From an uncultured Draconibacterium sp. (GTDB lineage: Bacteria; Bacteroidota; Bacteroidia; Bacteroidales; Prolixibacteraceae), in contig NZ_CAJXYQ010000016.1 in assembly GCF_913063105.1 (NCBI RefSeq), positions 1 through 64,000 of the forward strand: DNA of 64,000 bases. Reading direction: 5' to 3'. The notes beneath the pieces are model-generated. The model saw only the letters and a list, made by a program, of their open reading frames with translations. It was not told the origin of the DNA and made no database searches. The position numbers and the translations under genes were made by a program. Within the stretch, counting starts at the first letter, position 1. Each line of letters starts with the position of its first letter. Below, piece after piece: positions 53,879 through 62,496 of this stretch.

Positions 53879-53942
53879 CTTTACTTTTCAATATGACAAA
53901 CATACTTTACATTTCTACAAAAGACAAGTTTTCTTTACATTT
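53879..53942. promoter_or_regulatory. Three repeated decamers around the HTH-membrane operon promoter
   Basis: CTTTACTTTT at 53879, CTTTACATTT at 53905 and CTTTACATTT at 53933 lie 26 and 28 bases apart. The first also belongs to the palindrome GTAAACTTTAC at 53874-53884. They sit downstream of, between and upstream of the promoter boxes. Such placement is expected for a small HTH autoregulator. Confidence 0.6.
53897..53927 (-). promoter_or_regulatory. Promoter of the HTH-membrane operon
   Basis: On the minus strand TTG (rc of 53925-53927) is followed after 20 bases by TATGTTTG (rc of 53897-53904), an exact -7 TAnnTTTG. The ATG of the first gene is at 53869, giving a 27-base leader. The spacing is ideal. 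Confidence 0.65.
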
Positions 53943-53984
53943 TTTGTATTTGTTTTTTAACATCATTTCAGTTTTCTTTATCAA

Positions 53985-55379
53985 ATGCTTGACAATCCTG
54001 GTGAACTCATTATTAAAATATCTGATGGAATTTGGGGTGCCCCCATTCTAATACTGCTACTTGGTGGCGGTTTTTACTTTTTGGTATATTCGCGGCTGGC
54101 CCCTTTACGCTACATTGGCCATGCCTTGCAAATATTAACCGGAAAATACGACGACCCTAACGAAGCCGGGCAGCTGCGACATTACCAGGCATTATCCACA
54201 GCCCTCGCTGGCACAGTTGGCATGGGCAATGTTAGTGGTGTAGCAGTAGCCATAACTATGGGTGGCCCGGGAGCCATTTTCTGGATGTGGGTATCGGCAC
54301 TGTTGGGTGTTAGCACTAAATTTTTCACCTGTACGCTGGCTGTTATGTTTCGGGGAAAAGACGATGCCGGAGAAATTCAGGGTGGCCCCATGTATTACAT
54401 TACCGAAGGGCTGGGCAAAAACTGGCGACCACTTGCCGTATTTTTTGCCCTTATGGCAATGATAGGCGTTTCACCGCTGTTTCAGGCAAACCAGCTCACA
54501 CAAATGATTAGAGATGTTATTCTGGTTCCAAATAATATAGAGGCTTCGTTTACAAGCAACATTGTTACAGGCATAATAATTTCGATACTGGTTGGCCTGG
54601 TGGTAATTGGAGGTATTAAGCGCATCGGAAAAGTTACCGGACGATTGGTGCCAACCATGGTTGTAGTCTACACCATTACCGTTTTCTTTATTATCTTCTC
54701 TAACACCTCAGCAATTATCCCGGCCTTTAAAACTATAATTGCCGATGCATTTACCGGAAATGCGGTATTAGGAGGTTCTCTGGGGGCTATAATCATCACC
54801 GGTGTTCGGCGGGCCGCCTTTTCAAATGAAGCAGGACTGGGAACGGCACCTATGGCACACGGAGCAGCAAAAACCAACGAACCAATCCGCGAAGGATTAG
54901 TGGCTATGCTTGGCCCCATTATCGATACCATTATTGTTTGTACAATGACAGCCCTTGCCATTATTATTACAAATACCTGGCAGGAAAGCAGTGCCGATGG
55001 AATAACTTTAACAGCACATGCCTTCGATTCTGCCATTCCTGTTTACGGAAAATATATTCTGGCTACCTGTGTAATTTTCTTTTCCATGTCAACCATGTTT
55101 GCCTTTCCGTACTACGGCGTAAAATGCCTGGGTTTTGTTGCCGGAACCAAATACCAGCACATTTATAATTACCTTTTTGTTGCTGTTATAATTTTAGGTG
55201 CCGTGTCAAACCTGCGGGTTATTATCGGGCTTATTGATATTGCTTTTGCGCTGATGGCCTTTCCTACCGTTATTACCACTATTCTTTTGTCGCCGTATGT
55301 TAAAAGGGCGGCCAAAGACTATTTTTTGCGCTTGAAAGCAGAAAAGCTATTGGTTAAAAGAACGCGTAATAACGCTTAA
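53985..55379 (+). CDS. AGCS family sodium:alanine symporter
   Basis: The 464-aa carrier has about eleven membrane helices. Its signature is G-M-G-N-V-S-G-V-A-V-A-I-T-M-G-G-P-G near residue 78, and the other conserved block is F-S-N-E-A-G-L-G-T-A-P-M-A-H near 279. These support Na+-coupled uptake of alanine or glycine. The N-terminus is short. It is a single gene oriented away from the HTH operon; no terminator is obvious downstream. Confidence 0.93.
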   Translation: MLDNPGELIIKISDGIWGAPILILLLGGGFYFLVYSRLAPLRYIGHALQILTGKYDDPNEAGQLRHYQALSTALAGTVGMGNVSGVAVAITMGGPGAIFWMWVSALLGVSTKFFTCTLAVMFRGKDDAGEIQGGPMYYITEGLGKNWRPLAVFFALMAMIGVSPLFQANQLTQMIRDVILVPNNIEASFTSNIVTGIIISILVGLVVIGGIKRIGKVTGRLVPTMVVVYTITVFFIIFSNTSAIIPAFKTIIADAFTGNAVLGGSLGAIIITGVRRAAFSNEAGLGTAPMAHGAAKTNEPIREGLVAMLGPIIDTIIVCTMTALAIIITNTWQESSADGITLTAHAFDSAIPVYGKYILATCVIFFSMSTMFAFPYYGVKCLGFVAGTKYQHIYNYLFVAVIILGAVSNLRVIIGLIDIAFALMAFPTVITTILLSPYVKRAAKDYFLRLKAEKLLVKRTRNNA

Positions 55380-55463
55380 AATAATTAATGCCCCAGGTCT
55401 TTTCTCGTGAGCCCGGTATTGCTTTTTCAACAGAAAAGCAATAATTTGAAGGAAAATAATTTC

Positions 55464-56096
55464 ATGACAAATTCAAAATTTGACCAACTTGAAAAAGCCT
55501 TTTTCCACGATGGCTATCAACTGGCCATAAATGCCCTTAAAAATACGAACAACCATACAGTGCCTGATGCTGTTATCAGGGAAATGTATGCCATTATTGA
55601 TGGTTTAATCGATTCATTATTTGCATACGCCCGACAACAAAACCAGGCAATTGAATGCAAAAAAGGTTGTGCATGGTGCTGTCATCAGCCGGTATTTGCA
55701 CTTGATTACGAGTTGAATTACCTGAACAACTTTATACATAAAAATTTTGATATTGTAACTCGCTCTGCAATTCAGAAAAAAGCAAAATTTAAAAGGGAAA
55801 AACTTGCCCAACTGGAAGGCGATGCATTACTAAATGCAAAAACGCCCTGCCCCTTGTTACATGAAGGAGCCTGTTTGGTTTACGAAGCACGCCCAATGGC
55901 CTGTCGCATTTATCTTTCGTCGGATGTAAAAAGCTGCAAACAGTTCTTTAACAATCCTGATGATAAGAGCAATTACCCCAAACTACTGGATATGCCTATG
56001 CGCCTGGGACGCATGATGAACGAGGGATTTAAATCGGCGCTAAAAACAAATGGCGTTGAGGCAAAAGAATATCGGATTGAAGAGAAACTTTGTTAA
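55464..56096 (+). CDS. YkgJ family cysteine-cluster protein
   Basis: The 210-aa protein starts with the ATG at 55464; the frame from 55407 adds 19 non-conserved residues. The family cysteine pattern C-K-K-G-C-A-W-C-C-H is near residue 62, and further cysteines are C-P-L-L-H-E-G-A-C near 129 and M-A-C-R-I-Y near 144. YkgJ proteins probably bind an iron-sulfur cluster or zinc; their function is unknown. The stop codon overlaps, in TTAA, that of the convergent thioesterase gene. Confidence 0.88.
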   Translation: MTNSKFDQLEKAFFHDGYQLAINALKNTNNHTVPDAVIREMYAIIDGLIDSLFAYARQQNQAIECKKGCAWCCHQPVFALDYELNYLNNFIHKNFDIVTRSAIQKKAKFKREKLAQLEGDALLNAKTPCPLLHEGACLVYEARPMACRIYLSSDVKSCKQFFNNPDDKSNYPKLLDMPMRLGRMMNEGFKSALKTNGVEAKEYRIEEKLC

Positions 56097-56515
56097 AGGT
56101 TTTCCAACACAATGCCTGCTGCTGTAAATCTATTTTCAAGAATTTCGGGTGACACAGGACGGCCATTTTTTGTGAGCACCGAAGTAATGCGGCCTCTTAC
56201 CATTAGCTTTTCATCTGCTCTGCGAATTACTTCCTGCAAAAAAACGATGCGCAACCGACCTTGTTTTCCTATTTTTAGTCGCACCAAAAAGTCATCGCCG
56301 GGGCGCAACGGTAACTTGTACTCCAATTCACCTTTTATCACCACTGCATCGATTCCATCATTGTGTAGTTGCGCAAAATCAAGCCCAACATAATTTAAAA
56401 ATTTATGGCGTGTATGCTCCAGGTAGTTCTGATAAACAGCGTTGTTTACAATCCCCTGGATGTCGCATTCGTAGTCGCGAACCTGCATTTCAAGTTCAAA
56501 ATGGTAATCCTGCAT
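56093..56515 (-). CDS. Acyl-CoA thioesterase (hot-dog, YbgC type)
   Basis: The 140-aa protein has the 4-hydroxybenzoyl-CoA thioesterase-like motif Y-E-C-D-I-Q-G-I-V-N-N-A-V-Y-Q-N-Y-L-E-H-T-R with the catalytic Asp at residue 17. The beta strand V-V-I-K-G-E-L-E-Y-K-L-P and the following G-D-D-F-L-V are typical. YbgC-type enzymes cleave short-chain or membrane-linked acyl-CoA. Its stop overlaps that of the YkgJ gene, so both 3' ends are convergent with no terminator between. Confidence 0.9.
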   Translation of the reverse strand: MQDYHFELEMQVRDYECDIQGIVNNAVYQNYLEHTRHKFLNYVGLDFAQLHNDGIDAVVIKGELEYKLPLRPGDDFLVRLKIGKQGRLRIVFLQEVIRRADEKLMVRGRITSVLTKNGRPVSPEILENRFTAAGIVLENL

Positions 56516-56590
56516 CTTTTTATATTAAAAGCTAATGCCCATTAAATACAACACCGACTCAATAGCCGGTGCACCACACTTAAGTTCTTG

Positions 56591-57205
56591 TTACTTAATT
56601 TCAAAATCAAGCAATTTTTTGTCTTCCAGATAGCCTTCCAGTCGATCGCCAATAGCAACCGGTCCAACATTGGCAGGCGTTCCGGTATAAATTAAATCGC
56701 CTATTTTAAGTGTTACGTAGTTTGAAATATGTGCAATCAATTCATCAAAATCAAAAATCATTAATCCCGAATGTGCTTCCTGAATTGTTTTTCCGTTAAT
56801 ATCGAGGTGAAAACTTATTGCATCCGGATCGGGAAAAATTGACTTCGACAGAAAGGTATTACTCAACACTGCCGATTTATCAAAAGCTTTCGATTTTTCC
56901 CACGGAAGGCCTTTTTTCTTCAGCTCTGCCTGCACATCACGCGCTGTAAAATCAATGCCAAGTCCAATTTCATCGTAGTAACGGTGGGCAAACCGTTTCT
57001 CAATATTTTTTCCAATCCGGTTAATCTTTATTACCAATTCAATCTCATGGTGCAAATCTTTTGTCCAATCAGGAATATAAAACGGATCGTTATTGCGCAA
57101 CAAAGCCGTATCTGGCTTCATAAAAAATATGGGTTCATCAGGCACCAACTCATCAAATTCTTTTGCATGAGCCACATAATTTCTTCCTATGCAAATTATT
57201 TTCAT
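56591..57205 (-). CDS. Fumarylacetoacetate hydrolase family protein
   Basis: The 204-aa protein starts M-K-I-I-C-I-G-R-N-Y and carries F-F-M-K-P-D-T-A-L near residue 29 and the metal-binding H-H-E-I-E-L-V near 53 followed by G-L-G-I-D-F-T-A-R-D. Near the end are G-D-L-I-Y-T-G-T-P-A-N-V-G-P. It is the compact FAH class (acylpyruvase, oxaloacetate decarboxylase or similar). The reaction is not distinguishable by sequence alone. It is followed by the hot-dog gene on the same strand. Confidence 0.9.
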   Translation of the reverse strand: MKIICIGRNYVAHAKEFDELVPDEPIFFMKPDTALLRNNDPFYIPDWTKDLHHEIELVIKINRIGKNIEKRFAHRYYDEIGLGIDFTARDVQAELKKKGLPWEKSKAFDKSAVLSNTFLSKSIFPDPDAISFHLDINGKTIQEAHSGLMIFDFDELIAHISNYVTLKIGDLIYTGTPANVGPVAIGDRLEGYLEDKKLLDFEIK

Positions 57206-57316
57206 GATATTAAACTTTTCAATTTCATAGTCATTTCGAACACAGTAATCAGGCTGTAATGCCGAAAAAATTAATTAACAGATTTCTCAATCGTCTTTTC
57301 TTCAAAACAACAAGCC

Positions 57317-58123
57317 TTACTTACTCATCATCTTTAGTTTCAACTGTGTTAAAACTTTCTTGGTATACAGTGGAAATTCGCTGTTTAAAATCCAGCCAAA
57401 GTAACCGGGTTGTTCTTGAAGCACCTGCTCAACGGGTATGCCTTTATTTTTACCAAAATTAAATACCTCTACCCCATTTTCGTCGTATACAATACGTCCA
57501 ACAAAATCCACATTCCGGTCGTACGATGAGAATTCGCTTAATTTATCCACATCGTTTTCTATAGGTGTCGATTTTTTGCCTTTTGCATCTTCATAAGCTA
57601 CGCCTTTATATTTATCCAGTTGCGATTTTAACACTTCGTAGGTGGCCTTGGTATCGGCCATAGCACTGTGGGCGTCAACTAATTCCTGGTTGCAATAAAA
57701 TTTATAGGCGGCAGCCAGTGTGCGTTTTTCCATTTTATGAAAAATGGCCTGAACATCAATAAACTTCCGTTTCTTTAAATCAATATCTACCTCGGCACGT
57801 AAAAATTCTTCGGCAAGCAAGGGTATATCAAAGCGGTTGGAATTAAAACCGGCCAAATCGCAACCTTCTAAAAATTTCGCCAGTGTTTTTGCTACTTCCT
57901 TAAATGTTGGTGCATCTTTAACATCTTCATCGTAAATACCATGTATTACCGATGCTTCAGTTGGAATTGGTTGCTCCGGATTAATGCGCATCAGCTTTTC
58001 TTCCTCGCTGCCATCAACATTAACTTTTACCAGTGCAATTTCTACAATCCGATCTGTAACAATATTTATTCCGGTAGTTTCCAGATCCAAAAAAACCAAT
58101 GGATTTTTTAAGTGCAATTTCAT
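57317..58123 (-). CDS. DEDDh 3'-5' exonuclease (DnaQ-like)
   Basis: The 268-aa protein has an N-terminal RNase T/DnaQ exonuclease domain (residues ~8-180). Motif ExoI is F-L-D-L-E-T-T-G, ExoII is F-N-S-N-R-F-D-I-P-L and ExoIII is D-A-H-S-A-M-A-D-T, with the His and Asp of the DEDDh class. Residues ~195-268 form a small C-terminal domain (V-G-R-I-V-Y-D-E-N-G, F-N-F-G-K-N-K-G), found in other Bacteroidota exonucleases. It lies downstream of dnaN, separated by a terminator. Could assist proofreading or repair. Confidence 0.92.
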   Translation of the reverse strand: MKLHLKNPLVFLDLETTGINIVTDRIVEIALVKVNVDGSEEEKLMRINPEQPIPTEASVIHGIYDEDVKDAPTFKEVAKTLAKFLEGCDLAGFNSNRFDIPLLAEEFLRAEVDIDLKKRKFIDVQAIFHKMEKRTLAAAYKFYCNQELVDAHSAMADTKATYEVLKSQLDKYKGVAYEDAKGKKSTPIENDVDKLSEFSSYDRNVDFVGRIVYDENGVEVFNFGKNKGIPVEQVLQEQPGYFGWILNSEFPLYTKKVLTQLKLKMMSK

Positions 58124-58135
58124 GATTGGTATGAA

Positions 58136-58178
58136 TTAAAAAAGGTATCCTAAAACCTTGATTTTTTGGATACCTTTT
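58136..58178 (-). terminator. dnaN terminator
   Basis: On the minus strand AAAAGGTATCC and GGATACCTTTT form an 11-bp stem with a 17-base loop, ending in a T6 run. It lies 20 bases after the dnaN stop codon and 13 bases before the exonuclease ATG, in its leader. Confidence 0.8.
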
Positions 58179-58198
58179 GGATTTATCGTTAAACTCTT

Positions 58199-59326
58199 TT
58201 AAACGTTTATCATCATTGGCATTAGCAGCATCAGCATATCTTCATCTTCTTCATTTTCAGCCGGAAGCAGAAGACCTGCGCGCGTTGGATCACTCATTTC
58301 CACCCGCACATCTCCGGTTGAGATATTTGTTAAAATCTCTTGCAGAAAAGTTGATTTAAAACCTATTTCGATCTCTTCTCCTTCGTACTCGCAATTAATG
58401 CGTTCTACAGCTGAAATTGAGAAATCAATATCCTGAGCCGATACTACCATCTGGTTGTCGGTAATATTAAGTTTTACCAGGTTACTGGCCTGGTTAGAGA
58501 ACACCGATACACGCTTAATGGTATTAAAGAAGTTTAAGCGGTCAATGAGCATTTTATTGGGATTATTGGTAGGAATAACCGAATTGTAACTCGGGTAATT
58601 TCCTTCCACCAAACGACAAATTAGTTTATAGTTGCTTAAAGTAAAAAAGGCATTCTTATCGTCGAACTCAAGTTTAACGTCGAACTCTTCTTTTGGTAAA
58701 AGGTTTTTCAATAAACTGGCCGGCTTTTTAGGAAGAATAAACGACGATTCAAACTCGGCTTTGGCATCCAAACGGCGGTAACGCACAAGTTTATGTGCAT
58801 CTGATGCTACAAAGCTCATAAAATCAGGCGTAAGTTCAACATAAATACCATTCATTACCGGGCGTAACTCATCGTCGGCAGTGGCAAACAATGTCTTTTC
58901 AATTCCTTTTTGAAGTACAACATGGCTTACATCGATAGCCGATGCTCCTTCTTCATCCAATTGTGGTTGCTCCGGAAAATCCTCGGCATTTTGTCCCATA
59001 ATGCTGAATTTACCATTGTCGGAATAAATTTCAACAAGATAAGACTCACCATCGATTTGGAATGTCAGTGGTTGCTCCGGAAATTCTTTTAATGTATCAG
59101 TAATTAATTTTGCAGGAACGGCCACGGCTCCATCGCCTTCAATATTATCCAGCTCTAAACTGGTTATTAACGTCGATTCCAAATCGGAAGCGGTGATGGT
59201 TAATTCTGTTTCGCTTAACTGAAACAAGAAATTATCGAGAATTGGCATGGTACTTTTACTGCTTATTACCTTACTTATTGCAGAAAGGTGGCTCAGTAAT
59301 TCGGTGCTTGAAACTACAAACTTCAT
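58199..59326 (-). CDS. dnaN: DNA polymerase III beta subunit (sliding clamp)
   Basis: DnaN forms the ring that holds the replicative polymerase on DNA. At 375 aa it has the usual three-domain length. The N-terminus M-K-F-V-V-S-S-T-E-L-L and the internal F-V-A-S-D-A-H-K-L-V-R-Y-R are typical, and the C-terminus closes M-L-M-P-M-M-I-N-V. In contrast to many bacteria, dnaA or recF are not adjacent. Its upstream region is 110 bases of AT-rich sequence with no exact TAnnTTTG box. Confidence 0.95.
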   Translation of the reverse strand: MKFVVSSTELLSHLSAISKVISSKSTMPILDNFLFQLSETELTITASDLESTLITSLELDNIEGDGAVAVPAKLITDTLKEFPEQPLTFQIDGESYLVEIYSDNGKFSIMGQNAEDFPEQPQLDEEGASAIDVSHVVLQKGIEKTLFATADDELRPVMNGIYVELTPDFMSFVASDAHKLVRYRRLDAKAEFESSFILPKKPASLLKNLLPKEEFDVKLEFDDKNAFFTLSNYKLICRLVEGNYPSYNSVIPTNNPNKMLIDRLNFFNTIKRVSVFSNQASNLVKLNITDNQMVVSAQDIDFSISAVERINCEYEGEEIEIGFKSTFLQEILTNISTGDVRVEMSDPTRAGLLLPAENEEDEDMLMLLMPMMINV

Positions 59327-59439
59327 TTATTTCGATTTATTTTTTTGAATTTTCGTCTTATTGACAACTAATCTAAGTATACGAATATACAAACTTTCAG
59401 GAATTATCCCTATCGTGCCAAAGGTGATTTTACCCGATT

Positions 59440-61848
59440 TTATGAACGATTGTATTTGTATTTACGAACAAGGTTGTAAACCAGTGCAAAAAGTATGACT
59501 AAAAGCAGCGGGATCAATACATTCAACACTTTCCAGAAAGTTGCTTCTTCGCGTAATTTTACTTTATCGAGCAAACGTAATTTTAGCGATTGGCCACGCA
59601 ATTGCATAATTCCCTGCTTATCATCGAGGTATGAAATAGCATTAATCAGAAACTCCTTATTCCCGAAAACCTGCCCCGAAACTTCGTCGAAACCAAGCTC
59701 CTGAATTTTAGGCGGATTGGCAGAATAATTTACTTTGTTACTCATTATTCCTCCGTCGGCAATTACAATCATTTGTGTGGGCTGACTTTCTGTAATTATA
59801 TCAGCCGAAGAATAAGCATAGTTTTCCACCATTCGGTTTTTATAATTCGATGTAAAAACACCTTCAACCAAAATACCAACCGGGATGTTGGCCTGCGTAA
59901 ACAGTTCGCGAGCCGGCGGATTATTTATATTTCCAAGGCTTACCGATGACGGAACTTTTATACGACGAGCATAGGGAGAAGTAGAAAGTATTACCTCCTT
60001 GCGCAAACCGGCACCACCAGATACTGTATCGAGCGAGGACACAAACTCTGATTTTACCCAGTTTAGGTTGCGGCTAAGCGGATGGTTATCGTTTGGTGTT
60101 AACAAAGGCGAGTAATACCACGGATGCAAGGTGTAACGCGCCGTATTCCCTGGCGCAGCCGTGTTTACCCTGATTTGAATACAATTTACATCCTGCAGCA
60201 GTTCGTAATTCATGCGCACTCCGTATCGAAACAGCTGATCTCCCAAATTTAAATCGTTTGGAAAAGAATACGTCTGGAAGCCTTTGCTTAAACTGTCGAG
60301 ACTTACCTGCACCGGATCAATCAACCAGACAATCTTTCCTCCTTTCATCAGAAACTGATCGATAGCGATTTTTGATGTCTCCGGAAATTCCTTTTTCGGA
60401 TTGGCAATTACCAAAATATCAAGGTCCGAATCTTCAAGCTCTTTGGCCTCCATCATATCAATTTCAAAATCGGCAGACAGTGCACGCGCAATATCCGCCA
60501 CTTCGTACTGGTTGGCTTCGCCGTGCCCCTGAAGAAATGCCAATACCGATTTTTGTTTCCGCATAAGTTTACGGAATGCATTTACCAATTCAAATTCAAT
60601 GGTTTCCACCGAATGATTAAAGTTATTTTCGTAACTGGTGTACGGATTATTTTTTAGAAAATTAACTGCCAGTTCTTTATTCTGATAACGAATTATCGCA
60701 CCCGGAAATATAAAACGCGAACTCACCCCTTGTTCGGTTTTATGCCCAAAATTAATTCGTGGAACACCTCTGTTTACCAGGTCTGTTATAAACTCTTCTT
60801 GTTTTTCGATATTCCTAATGCTGTAAGGATTAAAAATGCGTACCCGAATAGGGGCAGAACTATAGGCATTCATCACAGCAATTTTCTCCAATACTTCGTT
60901 TTGTATTTTTCTTAACCCGGCTTCCAGCTCACCGCTTAAATAAAGCTCCACTTCCACCGGACCTTCCAGTCCTCGTAACGATTGTTTACTTACATCCGAC
61001 AGGGAGTAACGTTTTTCTGCCGTCAGGTCAATTCGGTATAAAAAGTTGGAAGAAATGGCGAGTACCAGTAAAACAGCCACGGGAACAACAACCGCCCGAA
61101 CTTTCGCCTTTGTTTTTCGGAGTTTCCCTTTTCGTAAAACCAGTGTGGTTCCATATAAAAACAAGTACGCCATTCCCACAAAATAGAGCATATCGCGCAT
61201 ATCAACTACTCCCCTGGATATGGAAAGATAATGATCATTAATACTGAGCCACGAAAACAATTGCTCGAGCACATACGAAACATTGGCAGATGCTACAAAC
61301 TCAAAACCCAGGTAAAAAATAAACGACAACGACATTCCGAGGATGAAGGAAACAATCTGATTGTCGGTTAACGACGAAGCAAAAATACCAATGGCCACAT
61401 AAATTGTTGCCAGAAAAAACAGCCCCATAAACGACCCCCAGGTGGCGCCGGTGTCGATACTTCCAACAGGATTTCCAAGCCAATAAACCGATAAAAAATA
61501 GAGTAAAGTGGGTAATAACGAGAAAACAACCAGCACTAATCCAGCCAGAAACTTGGCCATTACCAACTGGAAATCACCCAGCGGGCGGGTAAGCAGTATT
61601 TCTATTGTTCCGCTGCGCTTTTCGTCGGCAAACATACGCATGGTTATAGCCGGCACTAAAAAGAGGTACAACCATGGCGCCAGCGTAAAAAGCCCCTGCA
61701 GTGTTGCATAATTATTGTCCGGAATATTGTAATTGCCCGGGAAAATCCACAGAAACAAACCCGTTACTAATAAAAAAACCAGCACGGCCAGGTATCCGAT
61801 CAGCGACCCTAGAAAAGTTTTTATTTCTTTTTTGAATAAGCTATACAC
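59440..61848 (-). CDS. GldF-GldG fusion (ABC permease plus auxiliary domain)
   Basis: The 802-aa protein starts with a GldF-type ABC-2 permease (residues 1-240, six helices; M-R-M-F-A-D-E-K-R-S-G-T-I-E-I-L-L near 68) and continues without a break into a GldG-like part (about 250-802): a membrane helix, a large ABC_transp_aux periplasmic region, and a C-terminal helix at about 773-793. In Flavobacterium these are two genes, gldF and gldG, that work with the ATPase GldA in gliding. No gldA lies in the window. Many non-gliding Bacteroidota keep these genes, so gliding is not proven. It closes the surE-lpxB operon. Confidence 0.88.
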   Translation of the reverse strand: MYSLFKKEIKTFLGSLIGYLAVLVFLLVTGLFLWIFPGNYNIPDNNYATLQGLFTLAPWLYLFLVPAITMRMFADEKRSGTIEILLTRPLGDFQLVMAKFLAGLVLVVFSLLPTLLYFLSVYWLGNPVGSIDTGATWGSFMGLFFLATIYVAIGIFASSLTDNQIVSFILGMSLSFIFYLGFEFVASANVSYVLEQLFSWLSINDHYLSISRGVVDMRDMLYFVGMAYLFLYGTTLVLRKGKLRKTKAKVRAVVVPVAVLLVLAISSNFLYRIDLTAEKRYSLSDVSKQSLRGLEGPVEVELYLSGELEAGLRKIQNEVLEKIAVMNAYSSAPIRVRIFNPYSIRNIEKQEEFITDLVNRGVPRINFGHKTEQGVSSRFIFPGAIIRYQNKELAVNFLKNNPYTSYENNFNHSVETIEFELVNAFRKLMRKQKSVLAFLQGHGEANQYEVADIARALSADFEIDMMEAKELEDSDLDILVIANPKKEFPETSKIAIDQFLMKGGKIVWLIDPVQVSLDSLSKGFQTYSFPNDLNLGDQLFRYGVRMNYELLQDVNCIQIRVNTAAPGNTARYTLHPWYYSPLLTPNDNHPLSRNLNWVKSEFVSSLDTVSGGAGLRKEVILSTSPYARRIKVPSSVSLGNINNPPARELFTQANIPVGILVEGVFTSNYKNRMVENYAYSSADIITESQPTQMIVIADGGIMSNKVNYSANPPKIQELGFDEVSGQVFGNKEFLINAISYLDDKQGIMQLRGQSLKLRLLDKVKLREEATFWKVLNVLIPLLLVILFALVYNLVRKYKYNRS

Positions 61849-61863
61849 TTCTGTTGCTTTTAA

Positions 61864-62496
61864 TTAGAAAATAAGATAACACACCATCGCATAATTCATT
61901 GCCAGTGCAATTATTCCATAGATGTACAAAATTATTACACCTTTCTTTTTCTCAATGCTTTTGATTAAATCTTTTTCATTGCGATCAATAACCCATTTTT
62001 TTGATAGAGGCCTATTTCTCTTACGCCAGTTATTTTGCCCAATATAACCGAAATAATCAAAATCTCCCTCCAGCATAAATTCATAAAACTGCTTGTAATT
62101 ATCGATTATCGGATCGGCAACCTGGTAGCATTTTCCATCATCAAACTCTAAAATTACGGAATGAGCCATAATGTAACGATTTCCTCCAAAAGCAGCAGTT
62201 GCATATTGTTTGAGTTGATTAAACCTATACATTTTTTGATTGAACAAAAAGAAATGAAGAATAAAATAATCCTTCTCAATTTCAACTTCTTTTACCTGAG
62301 TTTGCACTGTAATTACCAAAACTGCAATCAACAGACCTAACCCTAAAAGTATTCCTATCGACCACAAATATGAATGTGGCAGACTCAGTGACTTTGCAGA
62401 CAAGAGGCTCATTAATAAAAAACATGCCACCATGCTAAATAGAAAAAATCCGGCCGCCTTACTCCATCTTCTATTTAAATAAAATAATTTCTTCAT
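61864..62496 (-). CDS. Membrane protein between lpxB and gldFG
   Basis: The 210-aa protein has two helices at the N-terminus (about 13-33, 41-63), a ~120-residue soluble beta-rich domain (E-K-D-Y-F-I-L-H-F-F, Y-R-F-N-Q-L-K-Q-Y, F-D-D-G-K-C-Y) and one helix at the C-terminus (about 188-208). The soluble part resembles a bacterial PH-like domain, but no family is certain. It overlaps lpxB by four bases (ATGA) and precedes gldFG by 15 bases, so it belongs to the operon. Confidence 0.75.
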   Translation of the reverse strand: MKKLFYLNRRWSKAAGFFLFSMVACFLLMSLLSAKSLSLPHSYLWSIGILLGLGLLIAVLVITVQTQVKEVEIEKDYFILHFFLFNQKMYRFNQLKQYATAAFGGNRYIMAHSVILEFDDGKCYQVADPIIDNYKQFYEFMLEGDFDYFGYIGQNNWRKRNRPLSKKWVIDRNEKDLIKSIEKKKGVIILYIYGIIALAMNYAMVCYLIF

